From Geodermatophilus obscurus DSM 43160 (GTDB lineage Bacteria; Actinomycetota; Actinomycetes; Mycobacteriales; Geodermatophilaceae): a DNA stretch of 64,000 nucleotides. Position numbers and translations under genes: made by a program. Where the stretch lies: positions 4,278,001 to 4,342,000 of the forward strand of contig NC_013757.1 of assembly GCF_000025345.1 (NCBI RefSeq), in the 5' to 3' direction. Shown piece after piece: positions 31,269-42,145 of this stretch. Within the stretch, counting starts at the first letter, position 1. The number at the start of each line of letters is the position of its first letter. Below the pieces are notes generated by a model. That model was not told the DNA's origin. It saw nothing but the letters and a program-made list of their open reading frames with translations, and did no database searches.

Positions 31269-33296
31269 ATGACTGGCCGCGCTGACCTCCGCCTCGGCAT
31301 CACCGATGTCGCCCCCGTCGTGTCCTGCGGCGCGTTCTCCGCGCGCGCCGTGATCGGTGAGCACCTGCCGATCACCGCGACCGTCTTCCGCGAGGGCCAC
31401 GACGCCGTCGCGGCGGACGTCGTCGTGACCGGCCCGGACGGCTCACGTCAGCCGTTCAACCGGATGGAGCGCTTCGGCGACCAGCCCGACCGCTGGCTGA
31501 CGACGGTCGTCCTCGACCGCGAGGGCCGGTGGACCTACCGGGTGGAGGCGTGGAGCGACCCGCTCGCGACCTGGCACCACGCCGTCGAGGTCAAGATCGC
31601 CGCCGGTCAGGGGCCCGAGGAGCTCGCCAACGACCTGGAGGAGGGCGCCCGGCTGCTCGACCGGGTGGCCGCCGAGGCCGACGCCGACTGGCGCGACCGC
31701 GTCGCCGAGGCCGCCGCAGCGCTGCGCGACACCTCCCGGGAGCTGCCCGCCCGGGTCGCCCCGGCGCTGGCCGAGGCGGTGCAGCGGTACCTGCACGACC
31801 ACCCGGTGCGCGAGCTGGTCACCCCCGGGCCGGAGTGCGAGGTCTGGGTCGACCGGCCCCGCGCGCTGTTCGGTTCCTGGTACGAGTTCTTCCCCCGCTC
31901 CACCGGCCCGGTCGTCGACGGCCGGCCCACGCACGGCACGTTCGCCACCTCGGCCGAGCGGCTGCCCGCCATCGCCGACATGGGCTTCGACGTGGTGTAC
32001 CTGCCCCCGATCCACCCGATCGGCACGGTCAACCGCAAGGGCCCGAACACCCCGCAGTTCCCGGGCGGCAACCCCTACGAGATCGGGCCGGACGACCCGG
32101 GTTCACCGTGGGCCATCGGCAGCGCCGAGGGCGGGCACGACGCCGTCCACCCGCAGCTGGGCACGATGGAGGACTTCCGCGCCTTCGTCGACCGCACCCG
32201 CGAGCTGGGCATGGAGGTGGCGCTGGACTTCGCGCTGCAGGCCGCGCCCGACCACCCCTGGGTCAAGGAGCACCCGGAGTGGTTCACCACCAAGCCCGAC
32301 GGCACGATCTCCTACGCGGAGAACCCGCCGAAGAAGTACCAGGACATCTACCCGGTCAACTTCGACAACGACCCCGAGGGCATCTACGCCGAGTGCCTGC
32401 GGGTCATCCGGGTGTGGATGGACGCCGGGGTGCGGGTGTTCCGCGTCGACAACCCGCACACCAAGCCGCTGAACTTCTGGCACTGGCTGATCTGGACGGT
32501 CAAGGAGACCGACCCGGACGTGCTCTTCCTCGCCGAGGCCTTCACCCGGCCGGCGATGATGCACCAGCTGGCCCGCATCGGGTACACGCAGTCCTACACG
32601 TACTTCACGTGGCGCACGGGGCGCGAGGAGCTCGAGGAGTACGGCCGCGAGCTGGCCGCCAACAGCCACTACATGCGGCCGAACTTCTTCGTCAACACCC
32701 CGGACATCCTGCACGCGTCGCTGCAGCTCGGCGGCCCGCCAGTGTTCAAGATCCGCGCCGTCCTGGCGGCGATGATGAGCCCGACGTGGGGTGTCTACTC
32801 GGGCTTCGAGCTCTTCGAGCACGTCGCGGTGCGCCCCGGCAGCGAGGAGTACCTCGACAGCGAGAAGTACCAGCTGCGGCCGCGCGACTGGGCCGCCGCC
32901 GAGTCCTCCGGGCGCAGCCTCGTGCCCTACCTGCGCCGGCTCAACGAGATCCGCCGCGCGCACCCGGCCCTGCAGCAGCTGCGCACGCTGCGGTTCCACT
33001 CCGTGGACAACCCGAACCTGATCTGCTTCACCAAGACCGACCCCGGCTCCCAGGACGCCGTCCTGGTGGTGGTGAACCTCTCCAGCCACCACACCCAGAT
33101 CGGCACGACGTCCCTGGACCTGCCGGCGATCGGGCTGGACTGGTACGAGCGGTTCACCGTGACCGACGAGCTGACCGGCGACAGCTGGAACTGGGGCCAG
33201 TTCAACTACGTCGAGCTCGACCCCTACCGGGAGCCGGCGCACGTCTTCTCGATCACCTACCCCCGGCAGGTCCAGGTACCACCGCCGGTGGCCTGA
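31269..33296 (+). CDS. glgE: alpha-1,4-glucan:maltose-1-phosphate maltosyltransferase
   Basis: 675 aa GH13_3 enzyme. Adds maltosyl units from maltose-1-phosphate to the non-reducing end of alpha-glucan. With the start at 31269 the catalytic nucleophile is Asp394 ([11 protein letters not shown]) and the acid/base is Glu423 (LFLAEAF), the residue numbers I recall for the Streptomyces enzyme; this argues for that start. An ATG at 31158 would add 37 residues. The conserved [12 protein letters not shown] and NTPDIL motifs are present. It heads glgE-treS-mak-glgB. Confidence 0.97.
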   Translation: MTGRADLRLGITDVAPVVSCGAFSARAVIGEHLPITATVFREGHDAVAADVVVTGPDGSRQPFNRMERFGDQPDRWLTTVVLDREGRWTYRVEAWSDPLATWHHAVEVKIAAGQGPEELANDLEEGARLLDRVAAEADADWRDRVAEAAAALRDTSRELPARVAPALAEAVQRYLHDHPVRELVTPGPECEVWVDRPRALFGSWYEFFPRSTGPVVDGRPTHGTFATSAERLPAIADMGFDVVYLPPIHPIGTVNRKGPNTPQFPGGNPYEIGPDDPGSPWAIGSAEGGHDAVHPQLGTMEDFRAFVDRTRELGMEVALDFALQAAPDHPWVKEHPEWFTTKPDGTISYAENPPKKYQDIYPVNFDNDPEGIYAECLRVIRVWMDAGVRVFRVDNPHTKPLNFWHWLIWTVKETDPDVLFLAEAFTRPAMMHQLARIGYTQSYTYFTWRTGREELEEYGRELAANSHYMRPNFFVNTPDILHASLQLGGPPVFKIRAVLAAMMSPTWGVYSGFELFEHVAVRPGSEEYLDSEKYQLRPRDWAAAESSGRSLVPYLRRLNEIRRAHPALQQLRTLRFHSVDNPNLICFTKTDPGSQDAVLVVVNLSSHHTQIGTTSLDLPAIGLDWYERFTVTDELTGDSWNWGQFNYVELDPYREPAHVFSITYPRQVQVPPPVA

Positions 33297-33354
33297 GAAA
33301 GGACCGCCTGCCCCCACCGCTCGCCAGCTCGCGACGGGCCCCTGCACGCGGGCC
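33294..33354 (+). repeat. intergenic palindromic element, copy 9, fused to glgE stop
   Basis: Begins TGAGAAAGGACC with the glgE stop codon. Core CGCTCGCCAGCTCGCGACGGG; closing GCGGGCC. It sits between glgE and treS, inside what should be one operon, so any termination must be partial or treS has its own promoter. Confidence 0.7.
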
Positions 33355-33403
33355 ACACGCATCCACCTGCTCCCCCCTGCAGAACCGAGGGCGACTTCCT
33401 GCG

Positions 33404-35236
33404 ATGACCGTTCCCGTCCCCGACCTCCCAGCCAGCCGCCCCGAGGCGCCGGCGTCGGCGCTGCCCGCACCGGGCACCGACCCCGAGTGGTACAAGCGCG
33501 CCGTCTTCTACGAAGTGCTCGTCCGCGGGTTCGCCGACAGCAACGCCGACGGCGTCGGCGACCTGCGCGGCATGATCGACAAGTTGGACTACCTGCAGTG
33601 GCTCGGCGTCGACTGCCTGTGGCTGCCGCCGTTCTTCGCCTCGCCGCTGCGCGACGGCGGTTACGACGTCAGCGACTACACCGCCGTGCTGCCCGAGTTC
33701 GGCGACATCGACGACTTCACCGAGTTCCTCGCCGCGGCCCACGCCCGCGGCATCCGCGTGATCATCGACTTCGTCATGAATCACACCTCGGACCAGCACC
33801 CCTGGTTCCAGGCCAGCCGCAGCGACCCCGAGGGGCCCTACGGCGACTTCTACGTGTGGTCCGACGACGACACCCGCTACGCCGACGCCCGGATCATCTT
33901 CGTCGACACCGAGAGCTCGAACTGGACGTTCGACCCGGTGCGCAAGCAGTACTTCTGGCACCGGTTCTTCTCCCACCAGCCCGACCTCAACTTCGAGAAC
34001 CCGCGGGTGATCGAGGCGATCATGGACGCCCTGCGGTTCTGGCTCGACCTGGGCATCGACGGTTTCCGGCTGGATGCCGTGCCCTACCTGATCGAGGAGG
34101 AGGGCACCAACTGCGAGAACCTGCCGGGGACCCACGAGATCCTCAAGCAGGTCCGCAAGGTCGTCGACGCCGACTACCCCGACCGCGTGATGCTGTGCGA
34201 GGCCAACCAGTGGCCGGCCGACGTCGTCGAGTACTTCGGCGAGGACGGCGACGAGTGCCAGATGGCCTTCCACTTCCCGGTGATGCCGCGCCTGTTCATG
34301 GCCGTGCGGCGGGAGCAGCGCTTCCCGATCTCGGAGATCATGGCGCAGACGCCGGAGATCCCGGACAACTGCCAGTGGGGCATCTTCCTGCGCAACCACG
34401 ACGAGCTGACCCTGGAGATGGTCACCGACGAGGAGCGCGACTACATGTGGGCGGAGTACGCCAAGGACCCCCGCATGAAGGCCAACATCGGCATCCGCCG
34501 CCGGCTGGCGCCCCTGCTGGACAACGACATGGACACCCTCGAGCTGTTCAACGCGCTGCTGCTGTCGCTGCCCGGCTCGCCGGTCCTGTACTACGGCGAC
34601 GAGATCGCCATGGGCGACAACATCTGGCTCGGTGACCGTGACGGCGTCCGCACGCCCATGCAGTGGACGCCGGACCGCAACGGCGGCTTCTCCACCGCCG
34701 ACCCGCAGCGGATGAACCTGCCGCTGAACCAGGACCCGGTCTACGGCTACCAGGTCACCAACGTCGAGTCCCAGCTGCGCAACACCAACTCGATGCTGCA
34801 CTGGCTGCGGCAGATGATCCACGTGCGCAAGCAGCACCCGACCTTCGGCCGGGGCAGCTACGCCGAGATCGGCTCGCGCAACCCGACGGTGCTCTCCTTC
34901 GTCCGCGAGTTCGGCGACGACGTGGTGCTCTGCGTCAACAACCTCTCCCGGTTCCCGCAGCCGGTGGAGCTGGACCTGCGCCGCTTCGAGGGCTACACCC
35001 CGATCGAGCTGACCGGCCGGGTGGAGTTCCCGCAGATCGGCGTCCTGCCGTACATGCTCACCCTGTCCGGGCACGGCTTCTACTGGTTCGAGCTGGCCAA
35101 GCCCGCCGAGCCGGTGGAGGAACCCACCGAGACCGACGACACCGCGGTGGCCGACTCCCTGCTGGCCGCGGGCCTCGTCGGCTCCGGCGAGGGACCAGCT
35201 GCGGGCGACACGGCCGACACGGGAGGAGCCCGATGA
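33404..35236 (+). CDS. treS: trehalose synthase
   Basis: 610 aa GH13 enzyme that interconverts trehalose and maltose, feeding maltose to the GlgE pathway. Catalytic Asp224 ([10 protein letters not shown]), Glu266 (MLCEANQW) and Asp333 (RNHDELTL). A 25-residue Pro/Ala-rich N-terminal extension and an acidic Ala-rich tail (about 575-610) flank the conserved core. The ATG at 33404 is used; the ribosome-binding site is weak. The stop overlaps the maltokinase start by 4 bp (ATGA), so the two are translationally coupled. Confidence 0.97.
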   Translation: MTVPVPDLPASRPEAPASALPAPGTDPEWYKRAVFYEVLVRGFADSNADGVGDLRGMIDKLDYLQWLGVDCLWLPPFFASPLRDGGYDVSDYTAVLPEFGDIDDFTEFLAAAHARGIRVIIDFVMNHTSDQHPWFQASRSDPEGPYGDFYVWSDDDTRYADARIIFVDTESSNWTFDPVRKQYFWHRFFSHQPDLNFENPRVIEAIMDALRFWLDLGIDGFRLDAVPYLIEEEGTNCENLPGTHEILKQVRKVVDADYPDRVMLCEANQWPADVVEYFGEDGDECQMAFHFPVMPRLFMAVRREQRFPISEIMAQTPEIPDNCQWGIFLRNHDELTLEMVTDEERDYMWAEYAKDPRMKANIGIRRRLAPLLDNDMDTLELFNALLLSLPGSPVLYYGDEIAMGDNIWLGDRDGVRTPMQWTPDRNGGFSTADPQRMNLPLNQDPVYGYQVTNVESQLRNTNSMLHWLRQMIHVRKQHPTFGRGSYAEIGSRNPTVLSFVREFGDDVVLCVNNLSRFPQPVELDLRRFEGYTPIELTGRVEFPQIGVLPYMLTLSGHGFYWFELAKPAEPVEEPTETDDTAVADSLLAAGLVGSGEGPAAGDTADTGGAR

Positions 35237-36627
35237 ACGCCCTGACCGGACTGTTCCGGGACTGGATGCCGTCCCAGCGCTGGTTCGGTGGCAAGGGCCG
35301 GGAGTGGGCCGGCGTCGAGGAGGAGAGCTTCTTCCTCGACCGCTCGCACCCCGTCCTGTCCATCCACCGGGTGACGGTGACCTACACCGACGGCGCGACC
35401 GAGACCTACCTGGTGCCGCTGTCGTGGCGTGACCACGCCGTGGAGGAGCTGGCCTTGGCGCACATCGGCACCGTCGCGCACGAGAACGGCGAGAACCACG
35501 CCTACGACGCCATGCGCGACCGCGAGGCCACCGCCAGCTGGCTCACCCACCTCGCCGACGGCGCCACGGTGGGCCCGATGCGGTTCGTGCCGGGCGAGGG
35601 TGCCGAGATCCCGGCCGGGCTCCCCGGCGACATCGTCTCCACCGAGCAGAGCAACACCTCGCTGGTGTATGGGCAGGAGGCCATCCTCAAGCTGTTCCGG
35701 CGGCTCGAACCCGGCCTCAACCCGGACGTCGAGGTCCACAGCGCCCTGCGCCGGACCGACAACCCGCACATCGCCCCGCTGCTCGGTCACGCCGAGATCG
35801 ACCACGACCGGGACGCCGGCACCCCGCCGGCGACGGTCTTCATGCTGCAGCGGTTCGTGCCCAACGCCAGCGACGGGTGGCTGCTGGCCACCGCGAGCGT
35901 GCGCGACCTCTACGCCGAGGGCGACCTGCACGCCGACGAGGTGGGCGGGGACTTCGCCGCCGACAGCGAGCGGCTCGGCGCGGCCACCGCCTCGGTGCAC
36001 GCCGACATGGCGCAGGTGCTGCCGACCGAGGAGGCCGACCGCGACTGGTTCACCACCGTCGCCCGGCAGATGACCGAGCGGCTCGACGCCGCGATCGAGG
36101 TCGTCCCGCAGCTGGCCGAGCACGCCGACGGGTTGCGTGCGGTGTACGCGGCCGTGGCGGAGAACCCCGAGCCCGTCGTCCGCCAGCGGGTGCACGGGGA
36201 CCTGCACCTGGGCCAGGTGCTGCGCACCGCCACCGGGTGGATCGTGCTCGACTTCGAGGGCGAGCCCGCCCGCCCGCTGGCCGCGCGCCGCGAGCTGGAC
36301 AGCCCGATGCGCGACGTGGCCGGGATGCTGCGCAGCTTCGACTACGCCGCCCGCCACATGCTCGTGGAGCAGCCGGGTGATCAACAGCGCGCGTACCGCG
36401 CGCAGGAGTGGGCAGAGCGCAACCGGAGCGCGTTCTGCGCGGGCTACGCGGCCGCGAGCGGGATGGACGCCTGCGGCAACAGCCCGTTGTTGCGCGCGTT
36501 CGAGGCGGACAAGGCCGTCTACGAGTGCGTCTACGAGGCGCGCAACCGCCCGCACTGGCTGATGATCCCGCTGCAGTCGCTGTCCCGCCTCACCGCCGCG
36601 GACCAGCGCGGCGAGCCACGACCCTGA
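35233..36627 (+). CDS. mak: maltokinase
   Basis: 464 aa, also called pep2. ATP-dependent phosphorylation of maltose to maltose-1-phosphate, the GlgE donor. N-terminal Q-R-W-F-G-G-K-G motif of the family; the kinase-like catalytic loop is H-G-D-L-H-L-G-Q and the metal-binding motif is V-L-D-F-E-G-E-P. The ATG overlaps the treS stop; GGGAGGAG lies upstream. It acts in a known complex with TreS in mycobacteria. Confidence 0.96.
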   Translation: MNALTGLFRDWMPSQRWFGGKGREWAGVEEESFFLDRSHPVLSIHRVTVTYTDGATETYLVPLSWRDHAVEELALAHIGTVAHENGENHAYDAMRDREATASWLTHLADGATVGPMRFVPGEGAEIPAGLPGDIVSTEQSNTSLVYGQEAILKLFRRLEPGLNPDVEVHSALRRTDNPHIAPLLGHAEIDHDRDAGTPPATVFMLQRFVPNASDGWLLATASVRDLYAEGDLHADEVGGDFAADSERLGAATASVHADMAQVLPTEEADRDWFTTVARQMTERLDAAIEVVPQLAEHADGLRAVYAAVAENPEPVVRQRVHGDLHLGQVLRTATGWIVLDFEGEPARPLAARRELDSPMRDVAGMLRSFDYAARHMLVEQPGDQQRAYRAQEWAERNRSAFCAGYAAASGMDACGNSPLLRAFEADKAVYECVYEARNRPHWLMIPLQSLSRLTAADQRGEPRP

Positions 36628-36655
36628 ACAGCAGCACCGAAGAGGACGGCGAGCG

Positions 36656-39529
36656 ATGACATCCCCGGACGAGACCGAGCGCACCACCGACTCCCCCGGA
36701 AGCGGCGGGCGCGCGCCCGCGAGCCGCGAGGAGCTGCAGGCGGCCGTCGAGGAGAAGACCGCCGCGGCCGAGGCCGCCGAGGCGGAGCCGGTCGTCAACG
36801 CCACCCCGGCACGCAAGCGGGCCGCGGCGAAGAAGGCCCCGGGGGCGGGGAAGGCCCCGGCGAAGAAGGCGACTGCCAAGAAGACCGCCGCGGCGTCCGA
36901 TGGCGAGGCCCCGGCGAAGAAGGCGACCAAGCGTGCGCCGCGGAAGAGGGCGGCCCAGGCCGACGCGCCCCAGGGCGAGGTCGTCGCCGAGCAGGGCGGC
37001 ACCGCCGCACCGGTGGTCGCCCCGGCGCCGATCGCCGAGCCGGGCAGCCCGAGCGGCGCCCCGGCCGGCCAGCCGGAGCCCCCGAGCCCGGACCCGGCGG
37101 AGCCGAGCACGCCGCAGGCCCCGGACGAGGACGGCGGCGCGGGCCCGGCCGAGACCCAGCCTTCGGAGACACCGTCCGCGAACACCCCGCCATCGGCGGC
37201 CCGGCCCGTCGACACGCCCCGGCCCGCCGAGGACGCCACGGCCGGCACCGGGTCGGAGGTGGCGGCGGCGACCGTCCCCGAGGGGCAGGCCCCCGCCGAG
37301 GAGGGCCTCGCCCAGCAGGAGGCGCCCGCCGAGGTCAGCGAGGAGCAGCTGCGCGCCGTCGTCGACGGGTGGTCCTACGCCCCGCACAGCGTGCTCGGCG
37401 CGCACCCCGCCCGCGACGGCTGGGTGGTCCGCACGCTGCGGCCCGACGCGGTCTCGGTGACCGTCGTCGACGAGGACGGCTCCCGCCACGACACCCGTCA
37501 GCTGCACCCGGGTGGCGTCTTCGAGGCCCACCTGCCCACGCAGCCCGGGGACTACCGGGTCGAGGTGACCTACGGCGACGGCGCGGACGGCACCAACACC
37601 TTCGTCGTCGACGACCCGTACCGCTGGCTGTCCACCATCGGTGAGCTCGACCAGCACCTCATCCGCGAGGGCCGGCACGAGCAGCTGTGGGAGGTGCTCG
37701 GCGCCCACGTGCGGCGCTACGACACCCCGCGCGGCCAGGTCGAGGGCGTCTCCTTCGCCGTCTGGGCGCCCAGCGCCCAGGGCGTGCGGGTGACCGGCGA
37801 CTTCGACTACTGGGAGGCGCGCGCCTACCCGATGCGGTCGCTGGGCTCCTCCGGCGTCTGGGAAATCTTCATCCCGGGCGTCCAGGTGGGCGTGAAGTAC
37901 CGCTACCACGTGCTCGGTCGCGACGGCGTGTGGCGGCACAAGTCCGACCCGCTGGCCTTCGAGACCGAGGTGCCGCCGCTCAACGCCTCGATCGTCACCG
38001 AGTCCCACCACGAGTGGGCCGACGACGAGTGGTTGGCCGAGCGGGCCCGCGGCGGCTGGCACCAGCGGCCGATGAGCGTCTACGAGGTGCACGCGGGTTC
38101 GTGGCGGCAGGGCCTGTCCTACCGCGAGCTGGCCGACGAGCTGGTCGGCTACGTCGTCGAGCACGGCTTCACCCACATCGAGTTCATGCCGCTGGCCGAG
38201 CACCCCTTCGGCGGCTCCTGGGGCTACCAGGTCACCTCCTACTACGCGCCCACCTCGCGCTTCGGCAGCCCCGACGACCTGCGCTACCTCATCGACCGGG
38301 CGCACCAGGCCGGCATCGGCGTCATAGTCGACTGGGTCCCGGCGCACTTCCCCAAGGACGACTGGGCGCTGGCCCGCTTCGACGGCACCCCGCTGTACGA
38401 GCACGGCGACCCGCGCCGCGGCGAGCAGCTGGACTGGGGGACCTACGTCTTCGACTTCGGCCGCTCCGAGGTCCGCAACTTCCTCGTCGCCAACGCGCTG
38501 TACTGGTGCAAGGAGTTCCACGTCGACGGCATCCGCGTCGACGCGGTCGCCTCGATGCTCTACCTGGACTACTCCCGCGACGAGTGGGTGCCCAACGTGC
38601 ACGGCGGCCGGGAGAACCTGGAGGCGATGGCGTTCCTGCAGGAGATGAACGCCACCGTCTACCGCGAGGTCCCCGGCGTCGTCACCATCGCCGAGGAGTC
38701 GACCGCCTGGCCCGGCGTCACCCGGCCCACCCACCTCGGCGGCCTGGGCTTCGGCTTCAAGTGGAACATGGGCTGGATGCACGACTCGCTGGGCTACATG
38801 TCCAAGGAGCCGGTGTACCGCGGCTACCACCACGGCCAGTTGACGTTCTCGATGGTCTACGCCTACTCCGAGAACTACGTGCTGCCGATCAGCCACGACG
38901 AGGTCGTCTACGGCAAGGGCTCGCTGCTGCGGAAGATGCCCGGGGACCGGTGGCAGCAGCTGGCCAACCTGCGCGGCTACCTCGCCTACATGTGGGCCCA
39001 CCCCGGCAAGCAGCTGCTGTTCATGGGGTCGGAGTTCGCCCAGGACGCCGAGTGGGCCGAGAGCCGCTCGCTGGACTGGTGGCACCTCGACGACCCGGCG
39101 CACCGCGGCGTCCTGCAGCTGGTGACCGACCTCAACGCCCGGTACAAGGAGACCGCCGCGCTGTGGTCCCAGGACGTCGACCCCGCCGGCTTCCAGTGGA
39201 TCGACGCCAACGACGCCTCGGGGAACGTGCTGTCCTTCCTGCGCTACGGCCGCACCGAGGCCACCGGCGACGGCTCGGACGGCGCCGGTGGCGAGGCGCT
39301 GGCCTGCGTCGCGAACTTCTCGGGCACCCCGCACCACGGCTACCGCGTCGGCCTGCCGCGGCCGGGCACCTGGCGCGAGGTGCTCAACACCGACGCCGAG
39401 GGCTACGGCGGCTCGGGCGTCGGCAACCACGGCTCCGTCGAGGCGGTCGAGCAGCCCTGGCACGGTCAGCCCTACTCGGCCACCCTCGCCGTCCCGCCCC
39501 TGGGCACCGTCTGGTTCGTGCACGAGTAA
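36656..39529 (+). CDS. glgB: glycogen branching enzyme with a long basic N-terminal tail
   Basis: 957 aa, about 200 longer than usual. Residues about 229-957 are a normal GH13_9 branching enzyme: N-terminal carbohydrate modules, then catalytic Asp629 (GIRVDAV), Glu680 (IAEES) and Asp748 (SHDEVV). Residues 1-228 are low complexity. Within them 51-100 are Lys/Arg/Ala/Pro-rich with repeated A-K-K and P-A-K-K units as in histone H1-like or HupB tails, followed by a Pro/Glu-rich linker. The ATG at 36656 is 28 bp after mak. It makes the alpha-1,6 branches on GlgE-made glucan. The tail's role is unknown. Confidence 0.96.
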   Translation: MTSPDETERTTDSPGSGGRAPASREELQAAVEEKTAAAEAAEAEPVVNATPARKRAAAKKAPGAGKAPAKKATAKKTAAASDGEAPAKKATKRAPRKRAAQADAPQGEVVAEQGGTAAPVVAPAPIAEPGSPSGAPAGQPEPPSPDPAEPSTPQAPDEDGGAGPAETQPSETPSANTPPSAARPVDTPRPAEDATAGTGSEVAAATVPEGQAPAEEGLAQQEAPAEVSEEQLRAVVDGWSYAPHSVLGAHPARDGWVVRTLRPDAVSVTVVDEDGSRHDTRQLHPGGVFEAHLPTQPGDYRVEVTYGDGADGTNTFVVDDPYRWLSTIGELDQHLIREGRHEQLWEVLGAHVRRYDTPRGQVEGVSFAVWAPSAQGVRVTGDFDYWEARAYPMRSLGSSGVWEIFIPGVQVGVKYRYHVLGRDGVWRHKSDPLAFETEVPPLNASIVTESHHEWADDEWLAERARGGWHQRPMSVYEVHAGSWRQGLSYRELADELVGYVVEHGFTHIEFMPLAEHPFGGSWGYQVTSYYAPTSRFGSPDDLRYLIDRAHQAGIGVIVDWVPAHFPKDDWALARFDGTPLYEHGDPRRGEQLDWGTYVFDFGRSEVRNFLVANALYWCKEFHVDGIRVDAVASMLYLDYSRDEWVPNVHGGRENLEAMAFLQEMNATVYREVPGVVTIAEESTAWPGVTRPTHLGGLGFGFKWNMGWMHDSLGYMSKEPVYRGYHHGQLTFSMVYAYSENYVLPISHDEVVYGKGSLLRKMPGDRWQQLANLRGYLAYMWAHPGKQLLFMGSEFAQDAEWAESRSLDWWHLDDPAHRGVLQLVTDLNARYKETAALWSQDVDPAGFQWIDANDASGNVLSFLRYGRTEATGDGSDGAGGEALACVANFSGTPHHGYRVGLPRPGTWREVLNTDAEGYGGSGVGNHGSVEAVEQPWHGQPYSATLAVPPLGTVWFVHE

Positions 39530-39593
39530 GGACCTTCCTGCAGGGCCCCACCATTCGCGAGCTCGCGGCGGGGTCCTGCAGGAGAGCCGTTCC
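39527..39593 (+). repeat. intergenic palindromic element, copy 10, fused to glgB stop
   Basis: Begins TAAGGACCTTCCTGCAGG with the glgB TAA. Core CGCGAGCTCGCGGCGGGG; far end GAGCCGTTCC. Outer arms CCTGCAGG / TCCTGCAGGA. Confidence 0.7.
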
Positions 39594-39675
39594 GTGCGTC
39601 CTGGGCCGCGCCGTCGCCCACGGACCTGCAACTCCGGGCGCGACGAGGCCGCCACGATGCGACGATCCGAGGGAC

Positions 39676-41076
39676 ATGCCTGCTGCTTCCTCCGTGCGCC
39701 GCGCGGCCGTGGCCCTGCTCGCCACGGCTGCGCTGCTGCTGGCGTCCGGCTGCTCCGTCGCCGTCGTCGGCCTGCCCAGTGCAGCCCGGCCCCCGGCCTC
39801 CGACATCCCCTCCGCCGAGCTGCAGGTCGTCGGCGCCACCGGCGGCCCGATCGACACCCTGGCGCGCAACGCCCTGGCCGACCTCGAGGCCTACTGGGCC
39901 CAGCAGTTCCCCGACGTCTTCGGGCAGGACTTCGTGCCGCTCCGGGGCGGCTACTTCAGCGCCGACCCCAACGACGTCGACCCCGGCGCGTACCCGCAGG
40001 GCATCGGCTGCGGCTCCGACCCCCGCGACGTGGAGGGCAACGCCTTCTACTGCCAGGCCCCGGACGCACCGAACTCCGACTCCATCAGCTACGACCGCGC
40101 CTTCCTGCAGGAGCTCGCCGAGCAGTACGGCCGCTTCATCCCCGCGCTGGTGATGGCCCACGAGTTCGGCCACGCGGTGCAGGGCCGGGTCGGTTACCCC
40201 GACTACTCCATCTCGGTGGAGACCCAGGCCGACTGCTTCGCCGGCGCCTGGACGGCGTGGGTCGCCGACGGGCAGAGCGAGCACACGCAGATCCGCGCAC
40301 CCGAGCTCGACGAGGTGCTGCGCGGCTACCTGCTGCTGCGCGACCCGGTGGGCACCAGCATCAACACCGAGGCCGCACACGGGTCCTACTTCGACCGCAT
40401 CTCGGCGTTCCAGGAGGGCTTCCAGGCCGGCCCGACCGCCTGCCGCGACGGCTTCTCCGCCCAGCGCCCCTACACCCAGGGCGCCTTCTCGTCGGCTGAC
40501 GAGGCAGCGAGCGGCGGGAACGCGCCCTTCGGCGAGGCGCAGCAGATCACCGCCGACGCCCTCCCGGAGTTCTGGGGCCTCGCGTTCGACCAGGTCTTCA
40601 GGGAGACGTTCACCCCGCCGCAGCTCGAGCCCTTCCAGGGCAACCCGCCGAACTGCGCCGCCGACGACCTGGACCTGGTGTTCTGCGCCGACGAGGACCT
40701 CGTCGGCTACGACGTCCAGGACCTGGTCGGCCCGGCCTACGAGGAGCTCGGCGGCGCCGAGTACGCCGTCATCACCGCCGCCTCGCTGCCCTACGCGCTC
40801 GCCGCGCGCGACCAGCTGGGGCTGTCCACCGACGACGAGGCGGCCATCCGGTCGTCGGTGTGCCTCACCGGCTGGTTCTCGTCGGCCTTCTTCGACGACG
40901 AGCTGACGGCCGCCGACATCTCCCCCGGCGACATCGACGAGGCCGTGCAGTTCCTGCTGACCTACGGGACCGACCCGTCGGTGGTGCCCGAGGTCTCGCT
41001 GACCGGCTTCCAGCTGGTCGACCTGTTCCGCAACGGCTTCTTCGAGGGCGCCGCCGCCTGCGACGTCGGCCTCTGA
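39676..41076 (+). CDS. neutral zinc metallopeptidase lipoprotein
   Basis: 466 aa. Signal peptide with lipobox L-A-S-G-C (Cys26), so it is anchored outside the membrane. The zinc-protease motif HEFGH is at 162-166 with third-ligand region E182/D186 (V-E-T-Q-A-D-C-F-A-G), as in the YpfJ-type putative neutral zinc metallopeptidases. Several cysteines (112, 126, 187) could form disulfides. The rest (about 270-466) is an unrecognised Ala/Asp-rich domain. Substrate unknown. ATG 39676 with GAGGGA close upstream. Convergent with the thioredoxin gene. Confidence 0.83.
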   Translation: MPAASSVRRAAVALLATAALLLASGCSVAVVGLPSAARPPASDIPSAELQVVGATGGPIDTLARNALADLEAYWAQQFPDVFGQDFVPLRGGYFSADPNDVDPGAYPQGIGCGSDPRDVEGNAFYCQAPDAPNSDSISYDRAFLQELAEQYGRFIPALVMAHEFGHAVQGRVGYPDYSISVETQADCFAGAWTAWVADGQSEHTQIRAPELDEVLRGYLLLRDPVGTSINTEAAHGSYFDRISAFQEGFQAGPTACRDGFSAQRPYTQGAFSSADEAASGGNAPFGEAQQITADALPEFWGLAFDQVFRETFTPPQLEPFQGNPPNCAADDLDLVFCADEDLVGYDVQDLVGPAYEELGGAEYAVITAASLPYALAARDQLGLSTDDEAAIRSSVCLTGWFSSAFFDDELTAADISPGDIDEAVQFLLTYGTDPSVVPEVSLTGFQLVDLFRNGFFEGAAACDVGL

Positions 41077-41133
41077 GGCCCCCTCCAGGGCACCGCCCCG
41101 AGCGGAGCGAGGGGCGGGGAGGAGGGGGCCTCA
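41074..41133. repeat. intergenic palindromic element, copy 11, stop codon at both ends
   Basis: Exactly fills the gap between two convergent stops: TGAGGCCCCCTCC (41074-41086) and its perfect complement GGAGGGGGCCTCA (41121-41133). Inner arms CCGCCCC / GGGGCGG. A clear bidirectional terminator shape. Confidence 0.8.
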
Positions 41134-42096
41134 GTACAGCGCGAGGGTGAGCTGGCGGCGGGCCGCGGCGACCCGCGGGTCCTGGTCGCCGACGACGCCG
41201 AAAAGCTCCACCAGGTGCCGGCGCGCCTGGTCGCGGTCGTCCCCGGCGGTCCGGCGGACGACGTCCAGCAGCCGCTCGAAGGCGCCCTCGACGTCCCCGG
41301 TGCCGAGCAGGAAGTCCGCGGCCCGGGCCTGTGCGGCGACGTCGTCCGGAGCGGCGTCGGCGGCGGCGAGCGCATCCGGTCCGGCCTCGTCGGCGCGGCG
41401 GAACAGCTGCACCTGGCGCAGCGCGAGGCCCGCCACCGGGTGGTCGGGCTCGGCGTCGAGGATCGACTGGTAGGCGGCCTCGGCGGCGGTCAGGTCACCG
41501 CGCTCGAGGGCGGCCTCGGCGGCGTCCAGCCGTGGGTCCTCGGCCTCGCCGGGCTCGTCACCGGCACCCGGCACGGCGCCACCGGTGGTCGCCCGCACCA
41601 GCTCGGTGACGAACTGCCGCGCCTGCTCCTCCGGGATGGCACCGGTGAACTCGGCGACCAGCTGGCCCTGCCAGACCGCCTTGACCGCGGGGATGCCCTG
41701 GACCCGCAGGCCCTGCGCGAGCGCGGGGTTGGCGTCGACGTCGACCTTGGCCAGCACCCAGGAGCCGCCGCCCTCCGCCGCCAGCCGCTCGAGCACCGGG
41801 GACAGCTGCTTGCACGGCCCGCACCACTCGGCCCACAGGTCGAGCACGACCGGCACCTGGAAGGAGCGGTCGAGCACCTCGGCCTGGAAGGTCTCCTCGG
41901 TGACGTCGACGACCGCGGCCCCCGGGGCGCCGGCCGGCCCGGCGGCGCTGGGCGGCGGCGCCGACTGGGCCCGTGCCGCGGCCTCGGAGCGGGCCTTGAC
42001 GGCGGCGAGGTCGACCGCGCCGGCGAGAGAGGCGGCCAGCTGGGCCTGCTGGGCCTGCGCGCGCGGGTCGGGGCGTCCGGGACGGGTGGGCTGCAT
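41131..42096 (-). CDS. thioredoxin-TPR protein (CnoX/YbbN-like)
   Basis: 321 aa. Residues about 60-170 form a thioredoxin fold with WAEWCGPCK (Cys92, Cys95). Residues about 190-321 are TPR-like helical repeats, the CnoX/YbbN architecture of redox co-chaperones. Whether it holds chlorinated or oxidised clients is not shown by sequence. Start ATG 42096 (GAGG two bases upstream) or ATG 42108. A Gln/Ala-rich N-terminus (10-60) precedes the fold. Confidence 0.85.
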   Translation of the reverse strand: MQPTRPGRPDPRAQAQQAQLAASLAGAVDLAAVKARSEAAARAQSAPPPSAAGPAGAPGAAVVDVTEETFQAEVLDRSFQVPVVLDLWAEWCGPCKQLSPVLERLAAEGGGSWVLAKVDVDANPALAQGLRVQGIPAVKAVWQGQLVAEFTGAIPEEQARQFVTELVRATTGGAVPGAGDEPGEAEDPRLDAAEAALERGDLTAAEAAYQSILDAEPDHPVAGLALRQVQLFRRADEAGPDALAAADAAPDDVAAQARAADFLLGTGDVEGAFERLLDVVRRTAGDDRDQARRHLVELFGVVGDQDPRVAAARRQLTLALY

Positions 42097-42145
42097 GACC
42101 TCGATCATCCCACCGCGGCTGAAGCGGTGTCGGGGGTGCCGGGGC

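Noticed and set aside
28459..31272. 937-codon plus-strand open frame opposite glgP
   Set aside because: Antisense shadow of a complete phosphorylase.
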